From Flavobacteriaceae bacterium D16 (lineage in GTDB: Bacteria > Bacteroidota > Bacteroidia > Flavobacteriales > Flavobacteriaceae): a stretch of 64,000 nt of DNA. Positions 16,227 to 25,204 of the stretch are shown in pieces. The position numbers and the translations under genes were made by a program. The notes under the pieces were generated by a model. It worked only from the letters and a program-made list of their open reading frames with translations, was not told the origin of the DNA and made no database searches. The first letter of the stretch is position 1. Every line of letters starts with the position of its first letter. Location: contig JAJTJC010000035.1 in NCBI GenBank assembly GCA_021295155.1, forward strand, positions 682,001 to 746,000, in the 5' to 3' direction.

Positions 16227-18317
16227 CTAATGCCAAAAGCTCATGACCCTATTAAAATCAGGTTCATTAATATAAGGTTTCAACAAAATATCATGGTGGT
16301 ATGCAGCAGGGGTATACCTTTTCCCTTCCGCAACTGCTTTAAGCAAATACCGCATTGCTATTGAAGGGTTGCCAACTGAAGCATGGTAGCGTGCAAGGGC
16401 ATAGTCCACGCTGCCGTACTGATAATCAGCACGTAACCCATTGAGAGTTCGTATTTGCCTCTGTGCCATTCCTGTTTTTCCCGTTTTGTGGTAGGCAATT
16501 GCAAGATAGGCCATAAGACGAATCTGATTGCCGCTTTCCGGGATAAGCTGCTCCAAAATTTCCTGAGCCTTTTGATAATTTCCCTTGTAAAAATAGGCCC
16601 TGGCCAATAATTCTTTTTGTTCCTGAGAGACCTGCTCCCTGTAATTTTCCAGGGAATTGATTAATTGATCGTAATACTTAAATGCTAGTTCTTGGTTCCC
16701 TACCCGCTGGAATTCATTACCCGTAATCAGGCAGCTTTTATGCCAATACTTTGGTTCCTCGCTGATGAGCTTGATCCGTTCCATAATTCTATCCACCTCG
16801 ACCTCATTTTCTTCCATGACATAAGCCCGGATCAATACTTCCTTTAACCAGCCATATCCCTTATCCTCAGTCCTGGCATAAGGGGTAAGCAAATCTATGG
16901 TCTCTGATGTCCTCCCCAATTCCAGGTTGGCCATTCCTTTTATATACAGGCGATCTTCACATTCTACACAATTGTCAATGTCCAGGTCTTCGCCTGTAAG
17001 CGGGTAGGCCTCATAGATAGGGTCTATCTCTTCCGGCAGGTTAACCATTTGCAATGCCAAAACCATCGCCACGGCATTTAATTCAAGACTATAGGGTTCT
17101 AAATTGTATTCTTCCTTCCAGTATTTGTAGGCATTCCTATAATCGCCCTTAAGTAAAGCATCATAGTGCTGAATGATATTCTTTTGTCTTGTATTGGTAA
17201 TTCGGGTTTCTTTGGACAATATTTGGAGCAGGGAATCTGCAAAGGCAAATTCACCCTGATTGTAATAATAGGATACACGATCGACCTTGGGCTTAAAGAA
17301 GGTCTCATCAGCCGCTATGGCTTCATTCAACAACCTTAAATGTTCAGGTTCATCATAGTCTATATTATCTGCTTCCAAAAAAAGCTGATAGGCTTCATAG
17401 TTAGGGGGGATTTCTTCCAGACCAATTTGCTCTTCATCTGCTGAAATAAGGTATCCGATTATGCGCCTTTTTAAAGCCTCAATACAGTCTAAGGCTCCTT
17501 CCGGGCTGCACTCCACAGTTTCAAAGGCTATCAGGGTTCTGTTCAGATTCCCATCCATGATGGAACACTGTATTAATAAACGCCCTTTATTTAGGTAATA
17601 GGTGCCGGTTACAACTTGACCAGGTTTTAAATATTCCTTCAGCACACTGTGTTCACCTGAAGGCACTATGGAAGCCTTTAAAACCTCAGTGTACTCTTCA
17701 ACCATTTTGGGAGAAATGACCTGACCAGCCTTGTTTTCAGTGATTCCGTGCATAATCCAGTCCTCTGCCATCTTACCCACTACATCCAAAGTCTCATCTC
17801 CGGTATCATTATCAAAGGTCAGAACAGCAATACGCTTGTTATCTTCTGCAATGCTTGGTAAAGCAAAATTTTCAGCTGTATGCCCTCCTAGGAAATTTGC
17901 CCTTACTATCAGAGAAGCTGAAAAAACTGCAACCAGGGTTATGACAAAAAGTGCCGTAAAATACATTTTCTGAAAGGGGCTGTAGAAATGAACTCCTGGT
18001 AGGTGTATTTTACGCTTTTTTAGCCCCTTAGATACCGATTTAGAAGTGGCGGTTTCTCCTGTATATTTGAGTCCTTCCCTCCTGCTAAGCTTTGATTCCA
18101 AAGGCTTAAGTCTAAACCTCCATAACACGTAGATGTAAAAAGGAAACCCTATTAACAGGATCAATAACAAATAAGTCATGGATGATTTCGGGAGTCCAAA
18201 GGGTTCCCATATCACAGAAAAGACCTGGATAAGCACCCAACTGGAAACAATGTAGATAGAAAGATTCTTAAAGACCTCTTTATCATGACATTCACTAATG
18301 AAATCTTTAAATTTCAT
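16227..18317 (-). CDS. Membrane TolB-like/TPR protein
   Basis: Protein of 696 residues. Two membrane helices (about 19-38 and 47-66) and a basic loop are followed by a third helix (about 118-138); charge distribution places residues 140-696 outside the cytoplasm. The N-terminal block is of the kind found in Bacteroidota TolB-like/TPR proteins, often next to cyclase or winged-helix domains, neither of which is present here. Residues about 160-300 resemble a TolB N-terminal/FlgO-like domain (KRIAVLTFDNDTG, AEDWIMHGITE). Residues 305-696 are TPR-like repeats. It ends 78 bp before the caspase start, on the same strand. Plausibly an envelope sensor for the cluster; that is inference. Confidence 0.8.
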   Translation of the reverse strand: MKFKDFISECHDKEVFKNLSIYIVSSWVLIQVFSVIWEPFGLPKSSMTYLLLILLIGFPFYIYVLWRFRLKPLESKLSRREGLKYTGETATSKSVSKGLKKRKIHLPGVHFYSPFQKMYFTALFVITLVAVFSASLIVRANFLGGHTAENFALPSIAEDNKRIAVLTFDNDTGDETLDVVGKMAEDWIMHGITENKAGQVISPKMVEEYTEVLKASIVPSGEHSVLKEYLKPGQVVTGTYYLNKGRLLIQCSIMDGNLNRTLIAFETVECSPEGALDCIEALKRRIIGYLISADEEQIGLEEIPPNYEAYQLFLEADNIDYDEPEHLRLLNEAIAADETFFKPKVDRVSYYYNQGEFAFADSLLQILSKETRITNTRQKNIIQHYDALLKGDYRNAYKYWKEEYNLEPYSLELNAVAMVLALQMVNLPEEIDPIYEAYPLTGEDLDIDNCVECEDRLYIKGMANLELGRTSETIDLLTPYARTEDKGYGWLKEVLIRAYVMEENEVEVDRIMERIKLISEEPKYWHKSCLITGNEFQRVGNQELAFKYYDQLINSLENYREQVSQEQKELLARAYFYKGNYQKAQEILEQLIPESGNQIRLMAYLAIAYHKTGKTGMAQRQIRTLNGLRADYQYGSVDYALARYHASVGNPSIAMRYLLKAVAEGKRYTPAAYHHDILLKPYINEPDFNRVMSFWH

Positions 18318-18430
18318 TGCAACTATTTTATTTTGAGCTGATTATCATCTGACTATAATAACCAATCTTTAGGTTAGCTAATTTTTTTTCACTAATATAG
18401 TAATTAATTAACCTTAAAAAAGTCAAAGTA

Positions 18431-18583
18431 ATGGGATCATCAAAAGAAAAGGAAAAGAAGAAAAAAGATAAAATTGCCACCTCCAAAGGAGCCGGAAAAG
18501 CCGGGCAATTTGCTTCTTCCAAAGGAGCTGGAAAAGCCGGACAATTTGCTTCTTCCAAAGGAGCTGGTAAAGCCGGACAATAG
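18431..18583 (+). CDS. 50-residue Lys/Gly/Ala repeat peptide
   Basis: Small gene encoding a lysine-rich head (MGSSKEKEKKKKDKIA) and three copies of a 12-residue unit, (A/S)SKGAGKAGQFA, the last ending at Gln50 before TAG. It is very basic, with no membrane helix. The unit faintly recalls the KGG repeats of bacterial stress proteins, but no family can be assigned. The 36-bp DNA repeats differ at several bases, most of them silent, and a strong terminator follows 65 bp downstream; both support a real translated gene. It is divergent from the TolB-like/TPR gene of the TIR/caspase cluster, 113 bp away. Confidence 0.6.
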   Translation: MGSSKEKEKKKKDKIATSKGAGKAGQFASSKGAGKAGQFASSKGAGKAGQ

Positions 18584-18647
18584 AGGTCGAGATTATCTCA
18601 TTTGGTTTATAGATAAAACCAGACCAACCTTTAAACAACAGCATATA

Positions 18648-18678
18648 AAAAGCCGAACAATTCTGTTCGGCTTTTTTT
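18648..18678. terminator. Bidirectional terminator
   Basis: Stem AGCCGAACA (18651-18659) and TGTTCGGCT (18664-18672) with loop ATTC, A-rich before and seven T after. It ends the small peptide gene on the plus strand and the membrane protein gene at 18698 on the minus strand. Confidence 0.88.
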
Positions 18679-18697
18679 ATTCTTAAAGACTCCTAAA

Positions 18698-19417
18698 CTA
18701 GTCTGAGGATGATCCCGATTTAGACAGGTTAACGCCATTTGTAAGAAGCATTACTCCCATCACAAGCGCCCAGACCACCTTAACATGGAAAACAGGCTTA
18801 TAGATTTCCCAGTGTTCTGGTATTAGCATAACAATACCCATGGCAGCCAATCCCAGGACTATGGTAAACCAACCCAGCCAGGTTTTTACAATATTCCATT
18901 TGACCATGCCAGATCCCAGTAGTACCAAACCTACACCGGAGAATACGCGGCCAAATCTGAAAAAGCAGGTTACATATTGATTGGTGTATAAAATTCCATC
19001 CATGAATTCCTGGATTTCTTCGGGTGACTTACCCATGGTTTTCCCAACGCCCCATGCACCAAAGTTGTAGTAGAAAGCACTCGCGATGGCCAGGATCAGA
19101 CTTCCTGCGATTACCATACCAGCTCCGGGTAATACAAGCACTCCGAAAGGCTTTTTGGAAGTAACGGAAATGAATGCAAAAAGGGATACAGCTAAGGCAA
19201 CCCAACCAAAAATATGAATCCTGAACATCCAGATCCAGTACCATACATTCTCTCCTATTGCAGCAAAATCTTCACTTTTAATATACTCCTCAATATGGTG
19301 AGGGGATAGGGCCCAGCCAATCCATAGGAGCGCAGCTGCGGCAATAAAGAACCATCCGGTTAGTCTTGTTTCAAAATTTTTCATCATAATCTCTGAATAG
19401 TATTTGGTTTTAATCAA
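18698..19417 (-). CDS. Hypothetical multi-pass membrane protein
   Basis: Membrane protein of up to 239 residues with about six hydrophobic helices (roughly 20-38, 62-84, 93-116, 150-170, 178-197, 210-230). The start is probably the internal ATG at 19384 (MKNFETRL) or 19387, since the first eleven residues are polar and precede a second Met pair. No motif of known function is seen. Conserved-looking features are GWALSPHH near the first loop and a Ser-rich end. It is transcribed alone and ends in a shared bidirectional terminator. Confidence 0.65.
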   Translation of the reverse strand: MIKTKYYSEIMMKNFETRLTGWFFIAAAALLWIGWALSPHHIEEYIKSEDFAAIGENVWYWIWMFRIHIFGWVALAVSLFAFISVTSKKPFGVLVLPGAGMVIAGSLILAIASAFYYNFGAWGVGKTMGKSPEEIQEFMDGILYTNQYVTCFFRFGRVFSGVGLVLLGSGMVKWNIVKTWLGWFTIVLGLAAMGIVMLIPEHWEIYKPVFHVKVVWALVMGVMLLTNGVNLSKSGSSSD

Positions 19418-19782
19418 TAGTTACATCGGGAGAATATTCCAAAAAATGCAGAAATATTCACCTGTTTTAGATCGCGGCAAATTAGGGCTATTAATAAGGC
19501 AGGTTTGTAACTAATGTTACAGTAGACAGTTAAGCTTAGCTGATAATCAATACCTGTTCTGTTACAGGGTCCGGAACAGTTAGCTCCAACAACTTCAGCA
19601 GTTCCCTTTTTCCTGTAAGGAGCTTGTTTTTAGTAAGATCACTACTTTCAATGAACCCGAATTTACCGGAATATCAAATTTCAGAATTAAGACTGGGTAT
19701 GTGGTATAGCAATGACCGATATCATTTCATTAAAATCTAATTCGGACTAGATTTATGGGTAACCGTTAAATCCCCCAAAGCT
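19418..19782. other. Gene-poor spacer with possible gene remnant
   Basis: No complete gene is visible. On the minus strand a stop-free stretch of 45 codons without a start (19536-19673) encodes a plausible helical sequence with TGKRELLKLLELTVPDP and may be the tail of a lost gene. The right end holds the promoter region described at 19711-19755. Confidence 0.35.
19711..19755 (+). promoter_or_regulatory. Fnr/Crp-like site plus -7 box for the 19783 gene
   Basis: AATGACCGATATCATT (19711-19726) is a near-perfect palindrome whose centre (19718.5) is 36.5 nt before the end of the -7 box TAGATTTA (19748-19755). A -33-like TTTC (19725-19728) overlaps the right half-site with a 19-nt spacer. Architecture is identical to 54673 and 55321. 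Confidence 0.6.
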
Positions 19783-20253
19783 ATGAGTGATTTCAGATAT
19801 CGACATAAGGACCAGTATATTAATCAAGCAAACTGGCAAGAACTATACATATTAACCAAACATTGGGTTTCGGATCTATCCTTTTACGCAGATGATCTGA
19901 AGTTTCTGCACGATATTATTGGAAAATATTTTATGTGGCTTTCGAAAAAAGAAGACATAGAATTGGTAAGGGAGATAGTACTAAGTCTGTCTGGTTTGCG
20001 TAAAGAATGTGAAGCGTTGCAGCATAGTGTTCAAAAACATTTACAGCATCTGGCAGAACTGATTGATGATCCATTTAAATATGACTCCCACAAGTTCAGA
20101 ACAGAGCACGAAATACTCGAAGATGATATTATGGAATTCATCAAAAAAGTTCGAAAACAACGCAAAGAAACCTTCTCGGTTACCAACTATGTGGTGGCAG
20201 AGGAGGAGCTATGGAATAAGGAAGGCGCTCAAAAAATTGAAGAAATAAATTAA
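19783..20253 (+). CDS. Hypothetical helical cytoplasmic protein
   Basis: Protein of 156 residues, mostly charged alpha-helix (for example EDIELVREIVLSLSGLRKECEALQHSVQKH in two stretches), without signal peptide or membrane helix. No family is recognised. It starts just downstream of a palindromic activator-like site and a TAnnTTTA box, and is followed 44 bp later by the small gene at 20298, probably in the same transcript. If the upstream site is read by an Fnr/Crp-type regulator, this would be part of a stress or oxygen-limitation response; that is inference. Confidence 0.7.
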   Translation: MSDFRYRHKDQYINQANWQELYILTKHWVSDLSFYADDLKFLHDIIGKYFMWLSKKEDIELVREIVLSLSGLRKECEALQHSVQKHLQHLAELIDDPFKYDSHKFRTEHEILEDDIMEFIKKVRKQRKETFSVTNYVVAEEELWNKEGAQKIEEIN

Positions 20254-20297
20254 TCTCACAAAAAGCCTAGGAGTACTATTTATACTATAATTAAAAA

Positions 20298-20576
20298 ATG
20301 AGCTTATTAGCAGAACATATAATCCCTGGGGATTCTGGTAAAGTTTTTACGACCAATGCCACAAAAGAAAGTGATTTGGAGCGGATTAAGCGGATGGTTA
20401 TGGGGGTACAGGGCGTAAAGGACGTCATTATTGTAAAAAAAGTTTTTCCACGAGAATTCATTATTCACACCCATAAACTTGTTGCAGTAAGTGAGATCGA
20501 AAATGCGGTTAAACTTCCCGGGTTTCACCTCATCCCAAAAGGTATTTTCACCTGGCAATCCCAGGAACCGAAATAA
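20298..20576 (+). CDS. Small HMA-like ferredoxin-fold protein
   Basis: Protein of 92 residues. The pattern KVFTTNATKESDLERIKRMV, GVQGVKDVIIV and AVSEIENAVKLPGFHLIP is reminiscent of the beta-alpha-beta-beta-alpha-beta fold of heavy-metal-associated (HMA) domains, including the GV-x-V step after the first helix. The metal-binding CxxC is absent and no cysteine occurs at all, so metal binding by that mode is unlikely. It lies 44 bp after the 19783 gene, probably in one operon, and a hairpin follows directly. The function is unknown. Confidence 0.65.
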   Translation: MSLLAEHIIPGDSGKVFTTNATKESDLERIKRMVMGVQGVKDVIIVKKVFPREFIIHTHKLVAVSEIENAVKLPGFHLIPKGIFTWQSQEPK

Positions 20577-20578
20577 AA

Positions 20579-20604
20579 AACCACCGCCTAATGACGGTGG
20601 TTCC
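20579..20604 (+). terminator. Hairpin after the 20298 gene
   Basis: Stem AACCACCG (20579-20586) and CGGTGGTT (20595-20602). The T-run is weak on the plus strand but the A-run before it would serve the minus strand, so direction is uncertain. Confidence 0.65.
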
Positions 20605-20943
20605 ACTTTACTGTCGGGGTGGCAGGATGTCGACCTAACTACACAACCCTTTGTAAATCAATATTTTATCTCAACTATCTTGAGATAGGTCACCAAATAA
20701 GACACCTCTCACGGCGTTTTGATGCTTTCGTGTAATAAATATAGAAAAGGTTTGTCAAAACAGTGTAAACCGATTCAAAATTAATAAATAAGGCAGTTCA
20801 CACGGTCTCAAAAAAGGTTCTATTTAGGGAACAGGATCAGAGTTTTTATTGAAGCTAATATTGGGGTCAGTTATCTATTGACTTGTATTCTTCCATTTGT
20901 TCGGATAAACTTTTCAATCGCAATGGGTATTAAGTCATATTTA
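20605..20943. other. Gene-free spacer with tRNA-like fragment and inverted repeat
   Basis: No gene is seen. GTCGGGGTGGCAGGAT at 20613-20628 is identical to the 3' end of tRNA-Pro and its flank at 32459-32474. TATCTCAA/TTGAGATA (20667-20687) is a perfect 8-bp inverted repeat with a five-base loop. Short GACACC-like repeats follow near 20686-20705. The rest is AT-rich and featureless. Confidence 0.5.
20613..20628 (-). repeat. tRNA-Pro 3'-end direct repeat (candidate att site)
   Basis: Sixteen bases identical to 32459-32474 (tRNA-Pro discriminator, acceptor and start of the T-stem, same orientation), with further similarity outward (ACTTTA before the repeat on both sides). The geometry fits the distal att repeat of an element inserted at the 3' end of tRNA-Pro. 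Confidence 0.45.
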
Positions 20944-22098
<1,155 letters not shown>

Positions 22099-22140
22099 GC
22101 AATTACTCCTATTTTTAATTTTATATTTTTATACTGCGCG

Positions 22141-23775
22141 TCAAATACCCCGCGATTGTAGTTGCTGCCTTAATTTAAAAGCATTTTCGATCACATCTAG
22201 TCTAGCTTTTCTTGGATCCTCCTTGCCAACAGCATTGCCATCTAACTGTATATCCATAATTTCGCCATCCTTTTCGTTGTACACTGGCCAGTTCGGTAAT
22301 CTGTCACCGTTCGGATTTCCGTTTTTGGCGAAGTTCACCCAATAGGCATTCATGATTTCGGTCACTTTTTTATCTTCTGGAGTGGTTTCGGGATTGCCCC
22401 ATCGGGCATCGAGGTTGTTGAATACATAGCCCACTTCGGAGCCATGTCCGGCACCGTATTTCATTCTTTCCCTCATAGGCTCCGGTACAAAACCAAAATG
22501 GTAAATAAAGACAGGTTCTCCCTGCTTGACAAAAGACTTGGCGGTAAAACGTGCGGGTTCTCCCCAGACCCAATCGGTATTGAACTTGGTAATTACCTCT
22601 TCAAATTCTTTAATGCCGTCAGGATCATAGGCTGCTTTGGCTTCCTCTTTAAAATCGCCAAAAAGTGAAAACAGTTCTTCTTTAGTTTTGCTGTTATTGA
22701 CAAAACTACCCCCTATTTCAGCACTATTGGACCCTATGATCAATGGTATTTGCATTTGTCTACCTGCGTTGTAAGCACTTTCGGCAGTTTCCGTTACCAT
22801 TTTGCCATCCAAAATCGGACCGGAATAGATTCTTGGACCACCTTCACCATCATTTTCCTGACCGCTATCCACAATTTCTTCCACAGGCAATGCACGCAAC
22901 TTGGCCAGGGCATCTGCATCCGTACCTTCGATACCGTGTTTTTTGGCAAAGTTGATACCAATGGTTTCGGCCGATACTGGGTAAAAAACACTCGCATTTC
23001 CTTCCCTTATGGGCCTTGCGGTAAGCACACCATCCCGGCCTCCGCCGGATTGACTGATAGCCTTGTGGAAAAGACCTTTCGCATCCGGAATGGTCATAAG
23101 TGAATGTACCGATACCCCACCCGCAGAAAAACCGAAAATGGTAACATTGTTCGGGTCGCCACCAAAGGCTCCTATATGTTGTTGAATCCAGTCCAAAGCC
23201 GCAATCTGGTCCATATAGGCATAACTTCCTTTGGGTTCTTCAGGGTATTCCCAGCTTAAAGCAGGGAACGCAAAATGGCCCAGACGACCTAAGCGGTAAT
23301 TGAAAGTGACCAGAATTATACCTTGTTTGGCAAATTTGTCCCCAAACGTACCGGGACCTGAACCGCTACCGCCAACGAAGGCGCCACCGTGTATCCATAC
23401 CATAACCGGTAAATTTTTTGCCTCGGTTCCTGCGGGTTTCCACAAATTGAGGTAAAGACAATCTTCTGACGAGCCTTCGCTAATGGTTCCCGGGGCTGCG
23501 CCCCAACCTGACTGGGCACAATTTGAACCGAATTCACTTGCATCCAGTTCACCCTCCCAGGGGGTCAGGGTTTGTGGGGGACGCCAGCGAAACGCTCCTA
23601 CCGGGGGAGCAGCATATGGAATCCCCTTAAAACTATCAACATCACCTTCATTTACACCACGAATAACACCCAATTCGGTTTTTGCTTTTGTAGCGTTGTC
23701 AACAATTTCTTGTGCAGATAATGACAAGCTAAAGATCAAAACCAATCCCAAAATACCTTTTCTCATTTTTTTCAT
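22141..23775 (-). CDS. Secreted type-B carboxylesterase
   Basis: Carboxylesterase of the COesterase (type B) family, 544 residues from the chosen start at 23775, where MKKMRKGILGLVLIF gives a normal signal peptide; the frame also allows 23805. Features: SFKGIPYAAPPVG, EDCLYLNLW, WIHGGAFVGG (oxyanion hole), nucleophile Ser in GFSAGG and catalytic His in GAGHGSEVGYVF. It hydrolyses carboxylic esters; related enzymes act on aromatic or xenobiotic esters. Spacing to the NTF2-like gene upstream is short and to the reductase downstream 42 bp, consistent with one operon. Substrate not deducible. Confidence 0.92.
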   Translation of the reverse strand: MKKMRKGILGLVLIFSLSLSAQEIVDNATKAKTELGVIRGVNEGDVDSFKGIPYAAPPVGAFRWRPPQTLTPWEGELDASEFGSNCAQSGWGAAPGTISEGSSEDCLYLNLWKPAGTEAKNLPVMVWIHGGAFVGGSGSGPGTFGDKFAKQGIILVTFNYRLGRLGHFAFPALSWEYPEEPKGSYAYMDQIAALDWIQQHIGAFGGDPNNVTIFGFSAGGVSVHSLMTIPDAKGLFHKAISQSGGGRDGVLTARPIREGNASVFYPVSAETIGINFAKKHGIEGTDADALAKLRALPVEEIVDSGQENDGEGGPRIYSGPILDGKMVTETAESAYNAGRQMQIPLIIGSNSAEIGGSFVNNSKTKEELFSLFGDFKEEAKAAYDPDGIKEFEEVITKFNTDWVWGEPARFTAKSFVKQGEPVFIYHFGFVPEPMRERMKYGAGHGSEVGYVFNNLDARWGNPETTPEDKKVTEIMNAYWVNFAKNGNPNGDRLPNWPVYNEKDGEIMDIQLDGNAVGKEDPRKARLDVIENAFKLRQQLQSRGI

Positions 23776-23812
23776 TTTAACACTACAATTTGTTTGACAA
23801 TCCACCTTAGTA

Positions 23813-24265
23813 TTACTCTCTGATGAGAAGCTTGCTAAAAGTCAAATCGGCCAATTTCCAATCGTTGTTCTCTTTGACATATACTTCGGTCACCATGAAA
23901 GGGTTGGTCACTTCGTTACTGCCCACTACGGCCAGCAAGGTTATTCGGTTCCAAAGAATGACGGTGCCCTCGTTCAGCATTTCTACCATGACTTCGTGGA
24001 TATCGGCTTTCTTGTAATGGATGCGACCGCTTCTTATGATGTCCACCTCACGGTCTTTGCCCCAGGTACCGCCCATATGCACAAACTTGGCCTTGTCGTG
24101 GAAAAGTACAGCCAGACTATCGGCATTTTTATCCGCCATCCATTGCCACTTTTGTTCAGAGAGCTCTTTGATTTCCTGCTTAATGTCCGGGGATTGTGCC
24201 AGGGCTACCTGACCAGTGATAAAGACTAAAAAAAGTCCAATAATTGTTGTTTTTATTTTTATCAT
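23813..24265 (-). CDS. Exported NTF2-like protein (DUF4440/SnoaL type), copy 1
   Basis: Protein of 150 residues with a signal peptide ending near GQVALAQ. The mature part is an NTF2-like cone fold as in DUF4440 proteins: IKELSEQKWQWMADKNADSLAVLFHDKAKFVHM, then a beta-sheet with EGTVILWNRITLLAVV and TEVYVKENNDWKLADLTFS. Such proteins may be small enzymes (isomerase, dehydratase) or binding proteins. It is closely related to the next gene upstream (24287-24739), so the pair arose by tandem duplication. Both sit inside the exported-enzyme operon with 7 and 21 bp spacing. Confidence 0.85.
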   Translation of the reverse strand: MIKIKTTIIGLFLVFITGQVALAQSPDIKQEIKELSEQKWQWMADKNADSLAVLFHDKAKFVHMGGTWGKDREVDIIRSGRIHYKKADIHEVMVEMLNEGTVILWNRITLLAVVGSNEVTNPFMVTEVYVKENNDWKLADLTFSKLLIRE

Positions 24266-24286
24266 TTCAAGTGTTCTAATGTTATC

Positions 24287-24739
24287 TTAATGTTCAATTT
24301 TATGGGTATCCCGAACGCTACTAAACGTTAGGTTCAATAATTTCCAATCGTCACCTTCTTTTTTATAGAATTCCGTTACCGTGAATTCGTTGGACACATC
24401 GTTACCACGAACATGGGCCGTAAGAGTAATTCTATTCCATAGTACCACGGTATTATTGTCAAAAACTTCCACGACAACATCGTGTACATCAGCATTTTTA
24501 TACCAAATACTTCCCGTTTTTATAATTTCCAGCTCCCTGTCCTTTTTCCAGGAGCCACTCATGTGTACGAACCGGGACTTGTCATGAAACAGGTTGGCAA
24601 GCTTGTCTACATCCTTATCGGCCATCCATCGCCATTTTAGTTCGGAGAGTTCCTTGATTTCCTGTTGAATGGTTGCTTCTTGCGCGAAGGAGGTTGCGCT
24701 TATTGCGATTAAAAAGATTCCGATCAGGAATGTTCTCAT
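24287..24739 (-). CDS. Exported NTF2-like protein (DUF4440/SnoaL type), copy 2
   Basis: Paralogue of the neighbouring 150-residue protein, of the same length. Signal peptide ends near ATSFAQ. Shared blocks include QQEIKELSELKWRWMADKD, LFHDKSRFVHMSGSW, VVLWNRITL and DDWKLLNLTFS, so the fold and pocket should be the same while about half the residues differ. The two copies may form a heterodimer, as NTF2-like proteins usually dimerise, or process related substrates. It lies 32 bp downstream of the monooxygenase-like gene in the same operon. Confidence 0.85.
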   Translation of the reverse strand: MRTFLIGIFLIAISATSFAQEATIQQEIKELSELKWRWMADKDVDKLANLFHDKSRFVHMSGSWKKDRELEIIKTGSIWYKNADVHDVVVEVFDNNTVVLWNRITLTAHVRGNDVSNEFTVTEFYKKEGDDWKLLNLTFSSVRDTHKIEH

Positions 24740-24771
24740 TTGACTGTTTCTTAAAGGTTATAATTCCGTTT

Positions 24772-25191
24772 TCAATTCAATTTTCTAAAAATATCGGGCA
24801 TGGATTCAGGGTCAATGGCGTTCATATCAATCAATTTTAAGTCTTTGACCATTTTTAGCGTTGCCTCTTTATAGTGCTTAAAATGTGGAGTTTGTAAATG
24901 TGATTCATAGGCTTCTTTGTTGGCATAAACCTCCAAGAGCCTGATTTGTGTCGGATGCTCTTTTTGAAACATCGGATAAATACAAATGACCCCTGGCTCA
25001 AGTCGGACCGATGCTTCCGCTTCTTCTTTTAGAATAGCAATGTATTCATTGAAATAACTGGAATCGATTTCAATCGCAGCGATCCTTACCATCATTTTAC
25101 TTTGGCTGGAATCGGGATTAGATTCTTGACTATAGGAATTGATGGACAAAAATATCAACAGAAAAAGCAAACTTATTTTTGGAAATCCCAT
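24772..25191 (-). CDS. Exported ABM-domain protein (putative quinol monooxygenase)
   Basis: Protein of 139 residues with a signal peptide (about 1-22, ending SYSQ). The mature part is a dimeric alpha/beta-barrel of the antibiotic biosynthesis monooxygenase (ABM) type: MVRIAAIEIDSSYFNEYIAILKEEA, EPGVICIYPMF, IRLLEVYANKEAYESHLQTPHFKHY. Members such as YgiN act on quinols without cofactor, but many have no proven activity, and export is unusual for them. It is located in the middle of the exported-enzyme operon, 13 bp after the alpha/beta-hydrolase. Confidence 0.8.
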   Translation of the reverse strand: MGFPKISLLFLLIFLSINSYSQESNPDSSQSKMMVRIAAIEIDSSYFNEYIAILKEEAEASVRLEPGVICIYPMFQKEHPTQIRLLEVYANKEAYESHLQTPHFKHYKEATLKMVKDLKLIDMNAIDPESMPDIFRKLN

Positions 25192-25204
25192 ACTTTCTCT
25201 AGTT

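Noticed and set aside
16227-18317. Adenylate cyclase or winged-helix regulator
   Set aside because: The membrane N-terminus is of a type found beside such domains, but neither a cyclase nor a DNA-binding domain is present in the sequence.
18328-18686. Repetitive open frames in other frames of the small peptide gene
   Set aside because: All three frames are open because of the 36-bp repeats; only the 18431-18583 frame has a compact start, a basic repeat with silent changes and a nearby terminator.
20298-20576. Copper or zinc chaperone
   Set aside because: The fold pattern resembles HMA domains but the CxxC metal site and all cysteines are absent.
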